This document shows, one piece after another, positions 1 to 7,816 of a stretch of 45,174 bases of DNA. Both the position numbers and the translations under genes were made by a program. This stretch comes from Parachlamydiales bacterium (GTDB lineage Bacteria > Chlamydiota > Chlamydiia > Chlamydiales > JAEYWL01): NCBI GenBank assembly GCA_020054065.1, contig JAGVLX010000016.1, positions 1 to 45,174 of the forward strand. The letters run 5' to 3'. Below the pieces are notes generated by a model. It searched no databases. It saw only the letters and a program-made list of their open reading frames with translations, and had not been told where the DNA came from. Position 1 is the stretch's first letter; each line of letters starts with the position of its first letter.

Positions 1-35
1 ATTTACTCTGTGGTTAATCATGAATTAGAGAAGCC

Positions 36-1445
36 ATGTCAAATTACGACGAAGTGCTTGAGCAGATTGTAGACTATGTTGAACAATACGATTGCCAATC
101 GGCAGAGACTCTAGCCACTGCCAAAGCGTGTTTAGCGGATAGTTTAGGGTGTGCGATTTTAGCGCTGCGTTTCAAAGAGTGCTCAAAATTATTAGGACCG
201 GTCGTTCCAGACACGCAGCTGCCCTATGGGACGCATGTTCCTGGCACCTCTTTTGTGCTTGATCCGATCCGTGGAGCATTCAATATTGGACTTATGATCC
301 GCTGGCTGGATTATAACGACACCTGGCTGGCGCAGGAATGGGGGCATCCTTCCGATAATTTAGGGGCACTCTTGGCGGTAGCCGACTATCAAACTCGCAA
401 AAATCTTCACGAGCGCAAAAAACCGCTGACGGTTGGATTCCTCTTACAGCAAATGATCAAAGCTTACGAAATTCAGGGTGTAATCGCGTTGGAGAACAGC
501 TTTAATCGGGCGGGATTTGATCATGTCATCTTGGTTAAAGCAGCGAGTGCGGTGACCTCTGCGCAGCTTTTGGGGGCTAACCGCGCGCAACTCTTAAGCG
601 CCTTATCGAATGCGTTTGTGGATGCGGGTCCGTTGCGTACTTATCGCCATGCGCCCAATACCGGTTCACGCAAATCGTGGGCGGCGGGCGATGCAACAAG
701 CCGTGCAGTGAATTTTGCTCTCTTGGCTCTGGCTGGGGAAATGGGATATCCCAGCGCCTTAACTGCACCGGTTTGGGGATTAAATGCAGTGGTGTTAAAA
801 GGAAAACCGCTGACACTGGCTCGGCCGCTAGGGACATATGTGATGGATAACATTCTATTTAAGGTATCTTTTCCGGCCGAATTTCACGCTCAGACAGCTG
901 TAGAAGCGGCCATACAGCTGCATCCGGCAGTTAAAGGGCGTTTGAATGAAATTCGTTCCATCCGGATCGATACGCATGAATCAGCGCTCAGGATTATTGC
1001 GAAGGAAGGTCCGTTGCATAACCCTGCTGATCGAGACCACTGCTTGCAGTACATGATTGCCATCGGGTTGATTCATGGAGATTTGACAGCGGATCATTAT
1101 GAAGCCGAAGCGGCTGCTGATCCGCGCATTGATCAACTACGCGCTTTGATGCGGGTGCACGAAGATAAAACCTATAGCCAAGATTATTTGGATCCGGAAA
1201 AGCGTTCCATCGCCAACCGCCTCACCATCGAATTTAAGGATGGGTCAAGTCTGAAGCCGGCTGCAGTCGAATACCCGATTGGCCATCAGCGCCGGCGTAA
1301 AGAAGCTCTGCCGCTGATTTACCAAAAATGCGCAGCTAACTTAGCAACCCATTATCCTCAAGAGGTGGTCGCTCGCATGATGGATTTCCTTAAAGGCCCT
1401 GATCTTGAACACCATGCTGTCAATCAGCTGACAGATCTGTTTTAA
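36..1445 (+). CDS. MmgE/PrpD family protein (2-methylcitrate dehydratase-like)
   Basis: The 469-residue protein has the length and character of the MmgE/PrpD fold. Near the N-terminus it carries DSLGCAILAL and later RWLDYNDTWLAQEWGHPSDN, which matches the PrpD active-site stretch with the conserved D-x-ND and GHPSDN segments. PrpD converts 2-methylcitrate to 2-methyl-cis-aconitate in propionate catabolism; other family members act on citrate or itaconate-related substrates, so the exact substrate is open. No prpB or prpC is visible, but the window begins just upstream. The ATG at 36 is the first in frame after the window edge and has a weak purine-rich site before it. It reads toward the lanthipeptide-type operon, but a repeat-bearing gap of 147 nt and a sharp change in base composition separate them, so I do not include it in that operon. 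Confidence 0.85.
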   Translation: MSNYDEVLEQIVDYVEQYDCQSAETLATAKACLADSLGCAILALRFKECSKLLGPVVPDTQLPYGTHVPGTSFVLDPIRGAFNIGLMIRWLDYNDTWLAQEWGHPSDNLGALLAVADYQTRKNLHERKKPLTVGFLLQQMIKAYEIQGVIALENSFNRAGFDHVILVKAASAVTSAQLLGANRAQLLSALSNAFVDAGPLRTYRHAPNTGSRKSWAAGDATSRAVNFALLALAGEMGYPSALTAPVWGLNAVVLKGKPLTLARPLGTYVMDNILFKVSFPAEFHAQTAVEAAIQLHPAVKGRLNEIRSIRIDTHESALRIIAKEGPLHNPADRDHCLQYMIAIGLIHGDLTADHYEAEAAADPRIDQLRALMRVHEDKTYSQDYLDPEKRSIANRLTIEFKDGSSLKPAAVEYPIGHQRRRKEALPLIYQKCAANLATHYPQEVVARMMDFLKGPDLEHHAVNQLTDLF

Positions 1446-1454
1446 AATGATAAA

Positions 1455-1490
1455 CGCAGAGGCGGAGAGGTAGGGAGACGCAGGGAAGCG
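1455..1490. repeat. Degenerate 8-nt-period intergenic repeat (CACAGAGG family)
   Basis: Imperfect units cgcagagg, cggagagg, tagggaga, cgcaggga follow each other with an 8-nt period directly after the PrpD-family stop codon. They resemble the CACAGAGG/CACAGAGA units seen elsewhere in the window. The first 20 bases of the window (ctctgtggttaat) look like the end of a copy in the opposite orientation, so the PrpD gene may be flanked by inverted copies. Confidence 0.5.
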
Positions 1491-1530
1491 ATTTTGGGGT
1501 TAATTCAGAGAACTGTGAGCGGATGCTTCA

Positions 1531-1575
1531 TTATCCTTGAAAAATATTACAGCTAATACGAACATGGTAATGTTC
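1531..1575 (+). promoter_or_regulatory. Candidate promoter and operator of the lanthipeptide-type operon
   Basis: A possible -10 element TAATAC lies at 1554-1559 with a weak TTATCC 17 nt upstream. Immediately after it is an exact inverted repeat, GAACAT-ggta-ATGTTC (1560-1575), ending 17 nt before the start codon. The position would suit a repressor operator or a short 5' hairpin. There is no direct evidence for a regulator, and the -35 match is poor. Confidence 0.3.
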
Positions 1576-1592
1576 ATTTTATGGAGATTACT

Positions 1593-1814
1593 ATGAAAAA
1601 AGATATTTTAGGAAAAGCTCAACTAAACTCACTGAAAATTAATTTTAAATCGGGAATACCTGGCGTGATGACCACAAGATGCTGCGCAACAGGAACATGT
1701 GAAAATCAACCTGAGAGAAAAAAATATAAGCATAAATCGAATATGATTCTCTTTACACCAGACTCAAAATCTATAGAAGATATTACAGAACATTATGGCT
1801 ACCTTCGAATGTAA
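1593..1814 (+). CDS. Candidate lanthipeptide-type precursor peptide
   Basis: A 73-residue peptide lies directly upstream of a LanM-like dehydratase, with 2 nt between stop and start. Residues 1-26 are basic and low in Ser/Thr and could act as a leader, with GIPGV (21-25) as a possible processing region. A Thr/Cys cluster follows: TTRCCATGTC at 27-36 (Thr 27, 28, 33, 35; Cys 30, 31, 36). A long, Lys-rich then acidic C-terminal half contains Ser 49, 58, 60 and Thr 55, 65. Start 1593 is preferred over the in-frame ATG at 1581 because GGAG lies 6 nt before 1593. Known class II precursors usually have acidic leaders ending in GG/GA and a C-terminal core, so this would be atypical. The assignment is from context plus the Cys/Thr cluster; a small accessory protein is the alternative. 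Confidence 0.55.
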   Translation: MKKDILGKAQLNSLKINFKSGIPGVMTTRCCATGTCENQPERKKYKHKSNMILFTPDSKSIEDITEHYGYLRM

Positions 1815-1816
1815 TT

Positions 1817-3343
1817 ATGCAATTCCAGGATGTTTTTCGAGCACAATATTTTATATCGAAATTGCAATCTGAAATTAATAATGCCATCGAAAGATTAGGA
1901 GGTAACAATTTTTTTAAAGAGTCGATTGAAAAAATATTACTCCACTTCTCTTCAGAGCTTCTAATAGAGCTGGACCAGCATATTTTACCTTCCATAGCTT
2001 TTGAAATAAACAAGGCTAAATTAAAAGGTCAGTTAATAGGCAAGACCGCCGAAGAAAGATATAAAAGCTTTTTTGTAGATGAAAAAAAATTCACATCGAA
2101 TGCTCAAATTTTTCTTAAAAAATATCCTTTTTTGATTGAACTTTTAGATGAATTAATTGAGCAGACATATTGCTCTTTATTTGAATTTGTCCAAAGATTT
2201 CACAGAGATTTTTCTGAAATTTGCAAAAAATTTAATCTATCTTCGAATATTAAAATAAAAAATATTTCGCCTTTGTTTGGAGCTGATCGCCATTGTAAAA
2301 AGCAAGGTGTTCTTATTACTTTTGAAACTGGAAAAAAAATAATATACAAGCCAGTTGATCTTTCACCGGAAATCTTATATTTCGAATTTATTCAATTTTT
2401 GAGTCTTCAATATCCATACGATCAAAAATGTCCAAATGTTTTACCTATGCTAAATTACGGTTGGATTGAATACATTGACTATATTCCATGTCAAAATAAA
2501 CTAGAGGTTGAATTATTTTATAAAAGATTTGGAGTTTTATTAGCCATCGCAGATGCATTAAATTATACAGACGGGCATCATGAAAATCTAATAGCTTCTG
2601 GACCCTATCCTATTTTAATTGATTGTGAAACTTTATTTCAAAACTATGAAATTCCTGTAATAAGTCAAAAAAATATTCTTTCAACGCAGTTGATTCAAAA
2701 AAATGTTAAAAAATCCACACCAATTTATTCAGCACTACAAGCAAGTAGTGAATTAAAAATCGAATGTTTGCAAACACACGCACTTAATGACCGAACGGAT
2801 GAAATTTTGATAAGGTATAGGGGAATAAGATCTTCTAAGTGTCATCATAGACCCACGTTATATAATGCTGAATGCTGTCCAGTTGAACACAAAAATCAAA
2901 TCGTTGAAGGATATCGCTTTGCTTATCACTATATTTCAAGCAATATTAATATGATTTTAAATCATGATAGCTGGTGGACAAATATTACTTTAGCAAAATC
3001 ACGAATCGTCATCCGAGAAACAATGACATATTTATATCTTATCCGTAAAATTCAACAACCTCAAAGAATGACTTCAAAAGAAAAAGCTAGAAAATTTTTG
3101 TCTAAGAAACTGTCCTCAACTCCGTATTCAGATTATGAGATTGATGATTTACTTTCTTTAAATATACCTTATTTTTATCAAATACCTGGTAAGCGCCATC
3201 TGTATGATGGAAGAGGGTATGAATATAAAAATGTTTTTTCTAAAACCGCAATAGAAATTCTTAGGGATCTGTTTCTTGAAAGATCAGAAACAAAATTGGA
3301 TTTTGATTGTAAAATTATATCAAAAAATTTGGTAAAATCTTGA
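1817..3343 (+). CDS. LanM-like lanthipeptide dehydratase lacking the LanC cyclase domain
   Basis: The 508-residue protein aligns by motif with the DUF4135 dehydratase half of class II lanthipeptide synthetases, which phosphorylate Ser/Thr in a precursor and eliminate phosphate. Visible residues are D157 and H159 (GADRH), K178 (IIYKP), D252, H254, N257 (DGHHENLIA), D269 (LIDCETLF), and R396, R400, T402 (RIVIRET). Their spacing closely matches the catalytic set I recall for CylM (D252/H254/K274/D347/H349/N352/D364/R506/T512), so both half-reactions look possible. Class II enzymes are usually about 900-1100 residues with a zinc-binding C-terminal cyclase; here the frame stops after the dehydratase, and the next gene is an exporter, so there is no LanC anywhere near. 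It starts 2 nt after the peptide gene without a clear ribosome site, suggesting translational coupling. Its DNA is strikingly AT-rich compared with neighbouring housekeeping genes, suggesting transfer. Confidence 0.85.
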   Translation: MQFQDVFRAQYFISKLQSEINNAIERLGGNNFFKESIEKILLHFSSELLIELDQHILPSIAFEINKAKLKGQLIGKTAEERYKSFFVDEKKFTSNAQIFLKKYPFLIELLDELIEQTYCSLFEFVQRFHRDFSEICKKFNLSSNIKIKNISPLFGADRHCKKQGVLITFETGKKIIYKPVDLSPEILYFEFIQFLSLQYPYDQKCPNVLPMLNYGWIEYIDYIPCQNKLEVELFYKRFGVLLAIADALNYTDGHHENLIASGPYPILIDCETLFQNYEIPVISQKNILSTQLIQKNVKKSTPIYSALQASSELKIECLQTHALNDRTDEILIRYRGIRSSKCHHRPTLYNAECCPVEHKNQIVEGYRFAYHYISSNINMILNHDSWWTNITLAKSRIVIRETMTYLYLIRKIQQPQRMTSKEKARKFLSKKLSSTPYSDYEIDDLLSLNIPYFYQIPGKRHLYDGRGYEYKNVFSKTAIEILRDLFLERSETKLDFDCKIISKNLVKS

Positions 3344-3353
3344 TGCAAAGAGT

Positions 3354-5138
3354 ATGAAAAATTCCGTAAAAAATTTTTACAATTCACTTCAAATATCTAC
3401 ATGGGCTTCTGGTTTACTTTTTAAAGCTGCCCCTAAAGAAATTCTCTTTTTATTATTTTTTTTGTTTATACAAGGTATTATTCCGGCCCTTAGTTTGTAT
3501 TTGATCCAGGAAATTGTGAATGGTCTGAGTTTTTCCCATGCATTTCCTTTTTATTTTATCGTTTTATGGGGTGGAATTTTATTTTTAGACATTCTCTTGA
3601 ACCCGATAGCTTCTATTGTACGCTTAAACGTTAACGAGAAGATCTTAGAATTCTGTAATTTGTTGTTGATGGATAAAGCTAACACCATCGAAGGATTAGC
3701 TCCCTTTGAAAATCCAACATTTCATGACGAAATTCAATTTTTAAAAAATGAGTCCTCAAGAAGGCCTCTAAATTTTGTGTATGTGTTGTCGGGTTTTATC
3801 AAGGATCTCATCTCTCTTATTTCGATTTTGTGGGTGCTTAGCTTAATTAACTGGTGGGTACCTTGTGTAATTTTGATCGCTAATCTTCCACATGCTCTCT
3901 CAACCATTTGGTTTGAAAAACAAGCATGGGATCAAATGCTATTTGTTAGCCCTGAATCTCGAAAAATGTCCTGGCTTTCTTCCTTGTTTTTAGATGATCG
4001 CCATGCAAAAGAGTTGCGCCTTTTTGGTTTTGGACAGTTCTTGATTGAACGCTATAAAGACTTAGCCTCGCAGATGCGTCGCAAGCTGACGGGAGAAAGA
4101 TGGGCTAAAGCCATATCGACTGCTTTTATTTCTTCTACGAGCGTAATAGGCAATCTTATTATCATCGGGTTTGTTTTAGAGATGACAATGAAAGAACAGA
4201 TTCATATTGGGAGTTTTGTCATCCTGATTCAAGCTTTGTTTATGACCCAAACCTATCTGAATGGCTGTATCGCAAACATGGGAATGGCAGCTCCCATTAT
4301 CCTTTATTTTCAAAAATTTAAATCTTTCGTAACATCGAATCCCTGCCTGTTATCTAAGCATCAAAATATAAACCCTCCGCAATTTAATCATCAGATAGAG
4401 TTTAAGAATGTTTCTTTTAGCTATCCAGATGGGCGCAAGGTGCTTTCCAATCTTAATTTTTCTATTAAACTAGGCGAAAGAATTGCCATTGTGGGGGAGA
4501 ATGGAGCGGGCAAATCCACGTTAATCAAACTTCTCTTAAGGTTTTACGACCCGTCCGAAGGAAAGATCTGCATTGATGGGCAAGATTTAAAGACATTGGA
4601 TTTAACATTATGGCGATCGATGATTAGCGGTGTATTCCAAGATTTTTGCCAGTATCATTTTACGGTTAAGGAGAATATTACTTTAAGCAATCTTAAATCG
4701 GCTCAAGAGCAAATCGTTGTGGCTGCTCACAAAGGAGGATTCGCTAGTGTGTTGCCTAAGCTTGCCAATGGATTCCACACTCTTTTGGGCAAGCCATTTG
4801 GTGGAACAGCCTTATCGGGAGGGGAGTGGCAAAAATTAGCCATGTCCCGCGCATTTCTCAGAGAGGGGCAGTTGTTGATTTTGGATGAACCCACTTCTGC
4901 TCTGGATCCGGGAAGTGAACTTGAAATTTTTGAAAAATTTGCGGAACAGTCCTCGGGAAAAACAGCTTTATTGATCACTCATCGTTTAGGTTCCATTAAA
5001 ATGGCAAACCGCATTCTCGTTTTAAAAAATGGACGCCTTATTGAGGAAGGGACCCATCAGAAATTACTCAACCTCCAAGGAGAGTATGCTTCGTTATATT
5101 TTGCGCAAGCGGGTCAATATGATTTAGGATTTGTATAA
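3354..5138 (+). CDS. ABC transporter, fused permease/ATPase, NisT-like peptide exporter
   Basis: The 594-residue half-transporter has a membrane domain (about 25-310) and an ATPase domain (about 345-590). Walker A is GENGAGKST near residue 380, the signature LSGGEWQ near 487, Walker B LLILDEPTSALD near 508 and the H-loop ITHR near 540. There is no N-terminal C39 leader peptidase. The layout, including the cytoplasmic stretch APFENPTFHDEIQF in the early permease region, resembles class I exporters such as NisT or SpaT. It would act as a homodimer in the inner membrane. It starts 10 nt after the dehydratase stop, so the two are almost certainly co-transcribed, and the modified peptide is the obvious candidate cargo. 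Leader removal would need a protease encoded elsewhere. The GC content is intermediate between the dehydratase and the core genes. Confidence 0.85.
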   Translation: MKNSVKNFYNSLQISTWASGLLFKAAPKEILFLLFFLFIQGIIPALSLYLIQEIVNGLSFSHAFPFYFIVLWGGILFLDILLNPIASIVRLNVNEKILEFCNLLLMDKANTIEGLAPFENPTFHDEIQFLKNESSRRPLNFVYVLSGFIKDLISLISILWVLSLINWWVPCVILIANLPHALSTIWFEKQAWDQMLFVSPESRKMSWLSSLFLDDRHAKELRLFGFGQFLIERYKDLASQMRRKLTGERWAKAISTAFISSTSVIGNLIIIGFVLEMTMKEQIHIGSFVILIQALFMTQTYLNGCIANMGMAAPIILYFQKFKSFVTSNPCLLSKHQNINPPQFNHQIEFKNVSFSYPDGRKVLSNLNFSIKLGERIAIVGENGAGKSTLIKLLLRFYDPSEGKICIDGQDLKTLDLTLWRSMISGVFQDFCQYHFTVKENITLSNLKSAQEQIVVAAHKGGFASVLPKLANGFHTLLGKPFGGTALSGGEWQKLAMSRAFLREGQLLILDEPTSALDPGSELEIFEKFAEQSSGKTALLITHRLGSIKMANRILVLKNGRLIEEGTHQKLLNLQGEYASLYFAQAGQYDLGFV

Positions 5139-5171
5139 GGCTTTACAATCGTCAGTTTGGGACCATTTCTG

Positions 5172-6530
5172 TTAATCCAATGTTGCATTCTTTACTTTGG
5201 GAAGCTCGGCAACGAGGGCCGTGATGTTGTCCTCTGAAATGAGCGCTTTTCCCGCCAGATACATCGCAACATTGTTCAATGTTTTTCCTCGGCTGACGAC
5301 AAACTGGATGGCTTTTGCCACCGCATGCGACTCTGCGACTTTAAACAATCCATCGCTCGCCACAACCACATACTCATCTTCTGGCTGCAATTCATGATAG
5401 GTCACTTTAGGACGCGGTGTTAGCAACCGTTTTCCTTCTTTCGACGTCACATCCCGATCACCAATAGCTCGCGTTACTTCGATATCAATCCCATTTGGAG
5501 AATGCACGCGGCCCTCTTTGATGACTTCTTCGCCGCCAATTCGGATCACCGATTTAGCAAATTCCGGCTCAAACGCATCGGCATCGGCTGAGAGGCGTTT
5601 AGCTGTGCCATCTTTTTTGACAATAAGTGCTCGCGAATCGCCAGCATTGGCGACGAAAACGGTTTTTCTGGCAAATGGGGGCACTGGCTTATCAGGGATA
5701 AAGACCACCGTAGCCGTGGATCCAGCCTCTCCATCGACCCGTTCGGTATAGATATGATCTAAATCTAAAAATGCTTTGGTAAATGCATTTTGCAAGCCCG
5801 CTATATTCGGCCTGAGCCGCATTTCATGCGCCAGGGCTTGCTCAAAAAAGGCTGAAAAATTAATCCTTAAAAAATCAGAACAATCCTCTCCACCATGCCC
5901 ATCATAGACAGCATAAAGAGTTCCGGTGCAATGCTTGCTGGTAATTCGATCGACTAAATAACGGTCTTCATTCTTTTCTCTGGAAATCCCGACTGTTGAA
6001 CAAACACCTACATTTGTTCCATTAATTTTTAAATACTCAGGCTGTTGAAGATCTTCTGGCAGATTGCTGATCTTATAATTGTGTTCAAAAATATTAATAA
6101 AGGTCGTTGCACGCTTCTTGACTTCATTCTCCAATTGCTTATCTGCACACTCATTTTGCTTCTTCATGCTTGTCAACGATTCTTCTACGGTTGTGCGTTT
6201 ACGGTGAAATCGAGCTTGGAAGAGTGATTCGTTACGAGCTTCTAGAGAGAGTTTTAGTGCCCCATGCATGATCATTTTGATCACTGGACCGGTCTTATAC
6301 GGAACGTTTGAATAAAATTGCCACGCAACGGCATTCCACTTGGTCAAAATCGGCTTAAGCTGCTGTGCGGTTTGAATGAGCACGTTAATGCTTTTGGGGT
6401 TTAGATAGGTCCATGGCGAAGCGGCAACCACTTTAACTGCTGAAAAAAAATATTTCGTCCCGATGCGCAATGCCATCGTTGTGGCTAGTCCTGCTAAAGA
6501 AATCCCCGTTCCTACTCCACTTGTTAACAT
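5172..6530 (-). CDS. PP2C-type Ser/Thr protein phosphatase with N-terminal extension
   Basis: The C-terminal two thirds (about residues 170-450) carry the PPM/PP2C motifs in order: NED (187-189), VYDGHGGED, GSTATVV, ANAGDSRA, ASDGLFK and EDNITALV, giving the metal-binding acidic residues of an active Mn/Mg-dependent phosphatase. About 165 residues precede the domain: a Gly/Ala-rich hydrophobic start (about 1-40) that could touch a membrane, then a helical charged stretch. Start 6530 (MLTSGVG) is chosen over the ATG at 6545 because GGAGG lies 4 nt before it; the longer form adds five residues. It follows the E2 gene of the bkd operon by 24 nt (9 nt if the upstream ATG is used), so it is probably its last cistron. 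Mammalian BCKDH is reactivated by a PP2C enzyme, so the placement is suggestive, but the substrate here is unknown. Confidence 0.85.
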   Translation of the reverse strand: MLTSGVGTGISLAGLATTMALRIGTKYFFSAVKVVAASPWTYLNPKSINVLIQTAQQLKPILTKWNAVAWQFYSNVPYKTGPVIKMIMHGALKLSLEARNESLFQARFHRKRTTVEESLTSMKKQNECADKQLENEVKKRATTFINIFEHNYKISNLPEDLQQPEYLKINGTNVGVCSTVGISREKNEDRYLVDRITSKHCTGTLYAVYDGHGGEDCSDFLRINFSAFFEQALAHEMRLRPNIAGLQNAFTKAFLDLDHIYTERVDGEAGSTATVVFIPDKPVPPFARKTVFVANAGDSRALIVKKDGTAKRLSADADAFEPEFAKSVIRIGGEEVIKEGRVHSPNGIDIEVTRAIGDRDVTSKEGKRLLTPRPKVTYHELQPEDEYVVVASDGLFKVAESHAVAKAIQFVVSRGKTLNNVAMYLAGKALISEDNITALVAELPKVKNATLD

Positions 6531-6554
6531 AGTTCCTCCGGTCATTGTCCTATT

Positions 6555-7808
6555 CTAATTTAATAGCTGCGCTGGATTTTCGATCAGATGGATAAAGTAA
6601 TTGGAAAATTCGGCGGCGCCATCGCCGTCAATCACGCGATGGTCAAAGCTCCACGATAAATTTAACCGTTCCCGGATGACCACCTCATCCTGCACGACCA
6701 CTGGTTGTTTTTGGATCCGTGCGATTCCGAGGATAGCGATTTCAGGATAGTTGATAATGGGAGTCGCCCACTGTCCTCCTAGTGTCCCAAAGTTGCTGAT
6801 GGTAATGGTGGAATCGAGCAAATCTCCGCGATCTAGCTTATTCTCCGTCGCTTTCTTCTTCATAGCATCATACATTCTAATGATCTCGACTAATTTTAAA
6901 CTTTGAACATTTTTTAGAACAAAAACCATGAGCCCTAAAGGAGTTTTCGTTGCAATTCCAATGTTGTGATGTTTATGGATAATCAATTTATTGGTTTCTA
7001 GATCCACCGAACCATTCACCGCCGGATACTTTTTAAGCGCTTCCGACAAGGCTTTAATAAAAAATGGCATGTAGCTGACATTAATCCCTTGTTTGACTGC
7101 TTCCCTTTTAATGTTTGTACGCAACTGAACCAAACGGGTGGCATCCAGGGTATCAAAGAACGAGTAGTGGGGAACAATGTACTTGGATTCTACCATCTTC
7201 TCGGCAACGATATTTCGCATTCCGGTCAACGGCTGCTCTTCATCATCCTCCATATGCAAGACGGGCGTACTCGTCGTAATTTCAGGTGCGGCGCGGGTGG
7301 AGGAAGAGCTGCTCTTTGCCGTCGTCTTAGCATGAAATTTGACCACATCATGCTCGGTCACCCGGCCATCTTTTCCCGTTCCCGTAATCGCATTGATGTC
7401 CATTCCCAATTCTTTAGCCAACTGACGCACGGGCGGAGTCGCTTGAGCACCGGTGGTAGAGGAGGGCACTTGCTTAGGTACAGCTGCAGAGGGCAATTCA
7501 ATTTTTGGCTTGCTTTCTTGGGTTTTGGCCGGAGCTTGCGTCTCTGTTTCCGTTTTTTGCACATCGGCCACTTCGATGTCATAGATCGGCTGGTCACGAT
7601 GAGCCATCTCGCCTGGTTTATGATACTGTTTGGCGAGCCTTCCCGGATAAGGCGCTGGCAATTCCACTGTCGCTTTATCGGTCATGACAACGACGACGGG
7701 CTCATCTTGTTTCAGCGAATCGCCAACTTGTTTGAGCCATTCGATGACCTCTCCTTCGACAACCCCTTCTCCAATATCTGGCAATTTGATCGTGACTGTC
7801 TTTCCCAT
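6555..7808 (-). CDS. bkdB: 2-oxoacid dehydrogenase E2 (lipoamide acyltransferase), branched-chain type
   Basis: The 417-residue E2 has one lipoyl domain (1-80, lipoyl lysine K45 in MTDKATVELP), a Thr/Ser/Pro-rich linker, an E1/E3-binding domain (about 123-160, VRQLAKELGMDINAITGTG) and a catalytic domain (about 195-417) with HRVIDG (H390, D394). It transfers the acyl group from lipoyl to CoA and forms the complex core. The start is supported by AAGGAAAA 4 nt upstream. It lies 8 nt downstream of E1 beta in the same orientation. Single-lipoyl architecture plus BCKDH-type E1 neighbours favour branched-chain oxoacids, although pyruvate cannot be excluded from E2 alone. Lipoate and E3 would come from lipA and lpdA encoded 2.2 kb to the right. 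Confidence 0.9.
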   Translation of the reverse strand: MGKTVTIKLPDIGEGVVEGEVIEWLKQVGDSLKQDEPVVVVMTDKATVELPAPYPGRLAKQYHKPGEMAHRDQPIYDIEVADVQKTETETQAPAKTQESKPKIELPSAAVPKQVPSSTTGAQATPPVRQLAKELGMDINAITGTGKDGRVTEHDVVKFHAKTTAKSSSSSTRAAPEITTSTPVLHMEDDEEQPLTGMRNIVAEKMVESKYIVPHYSFFDTLDATRLVQLRTNIKREAVKQGINVSYMPFFIKALSEALKKYPAVNGSVDLETNKLIIHKHHNIGIATKTPLGLMVFVLKNVQSLKLVEIIRMYDAMKKKATENKLDRGDLLDSTITISNFGTLGGQWATPIINYPEIAILGIARIQKQPVVVQDEVVIRERLNLSWSFDHRVIDGDGAAEFSNYFIHLIENPAQLLN

Positions 7809-7816
7809 GATTTTCC

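Noticed and set aside
36..1445. PrpD-family gene as part of the RiPP operon
   Set aside because: Different base composition, a repeat-containing gap and a candidate promoter lie between; no known RiPP role for the family.
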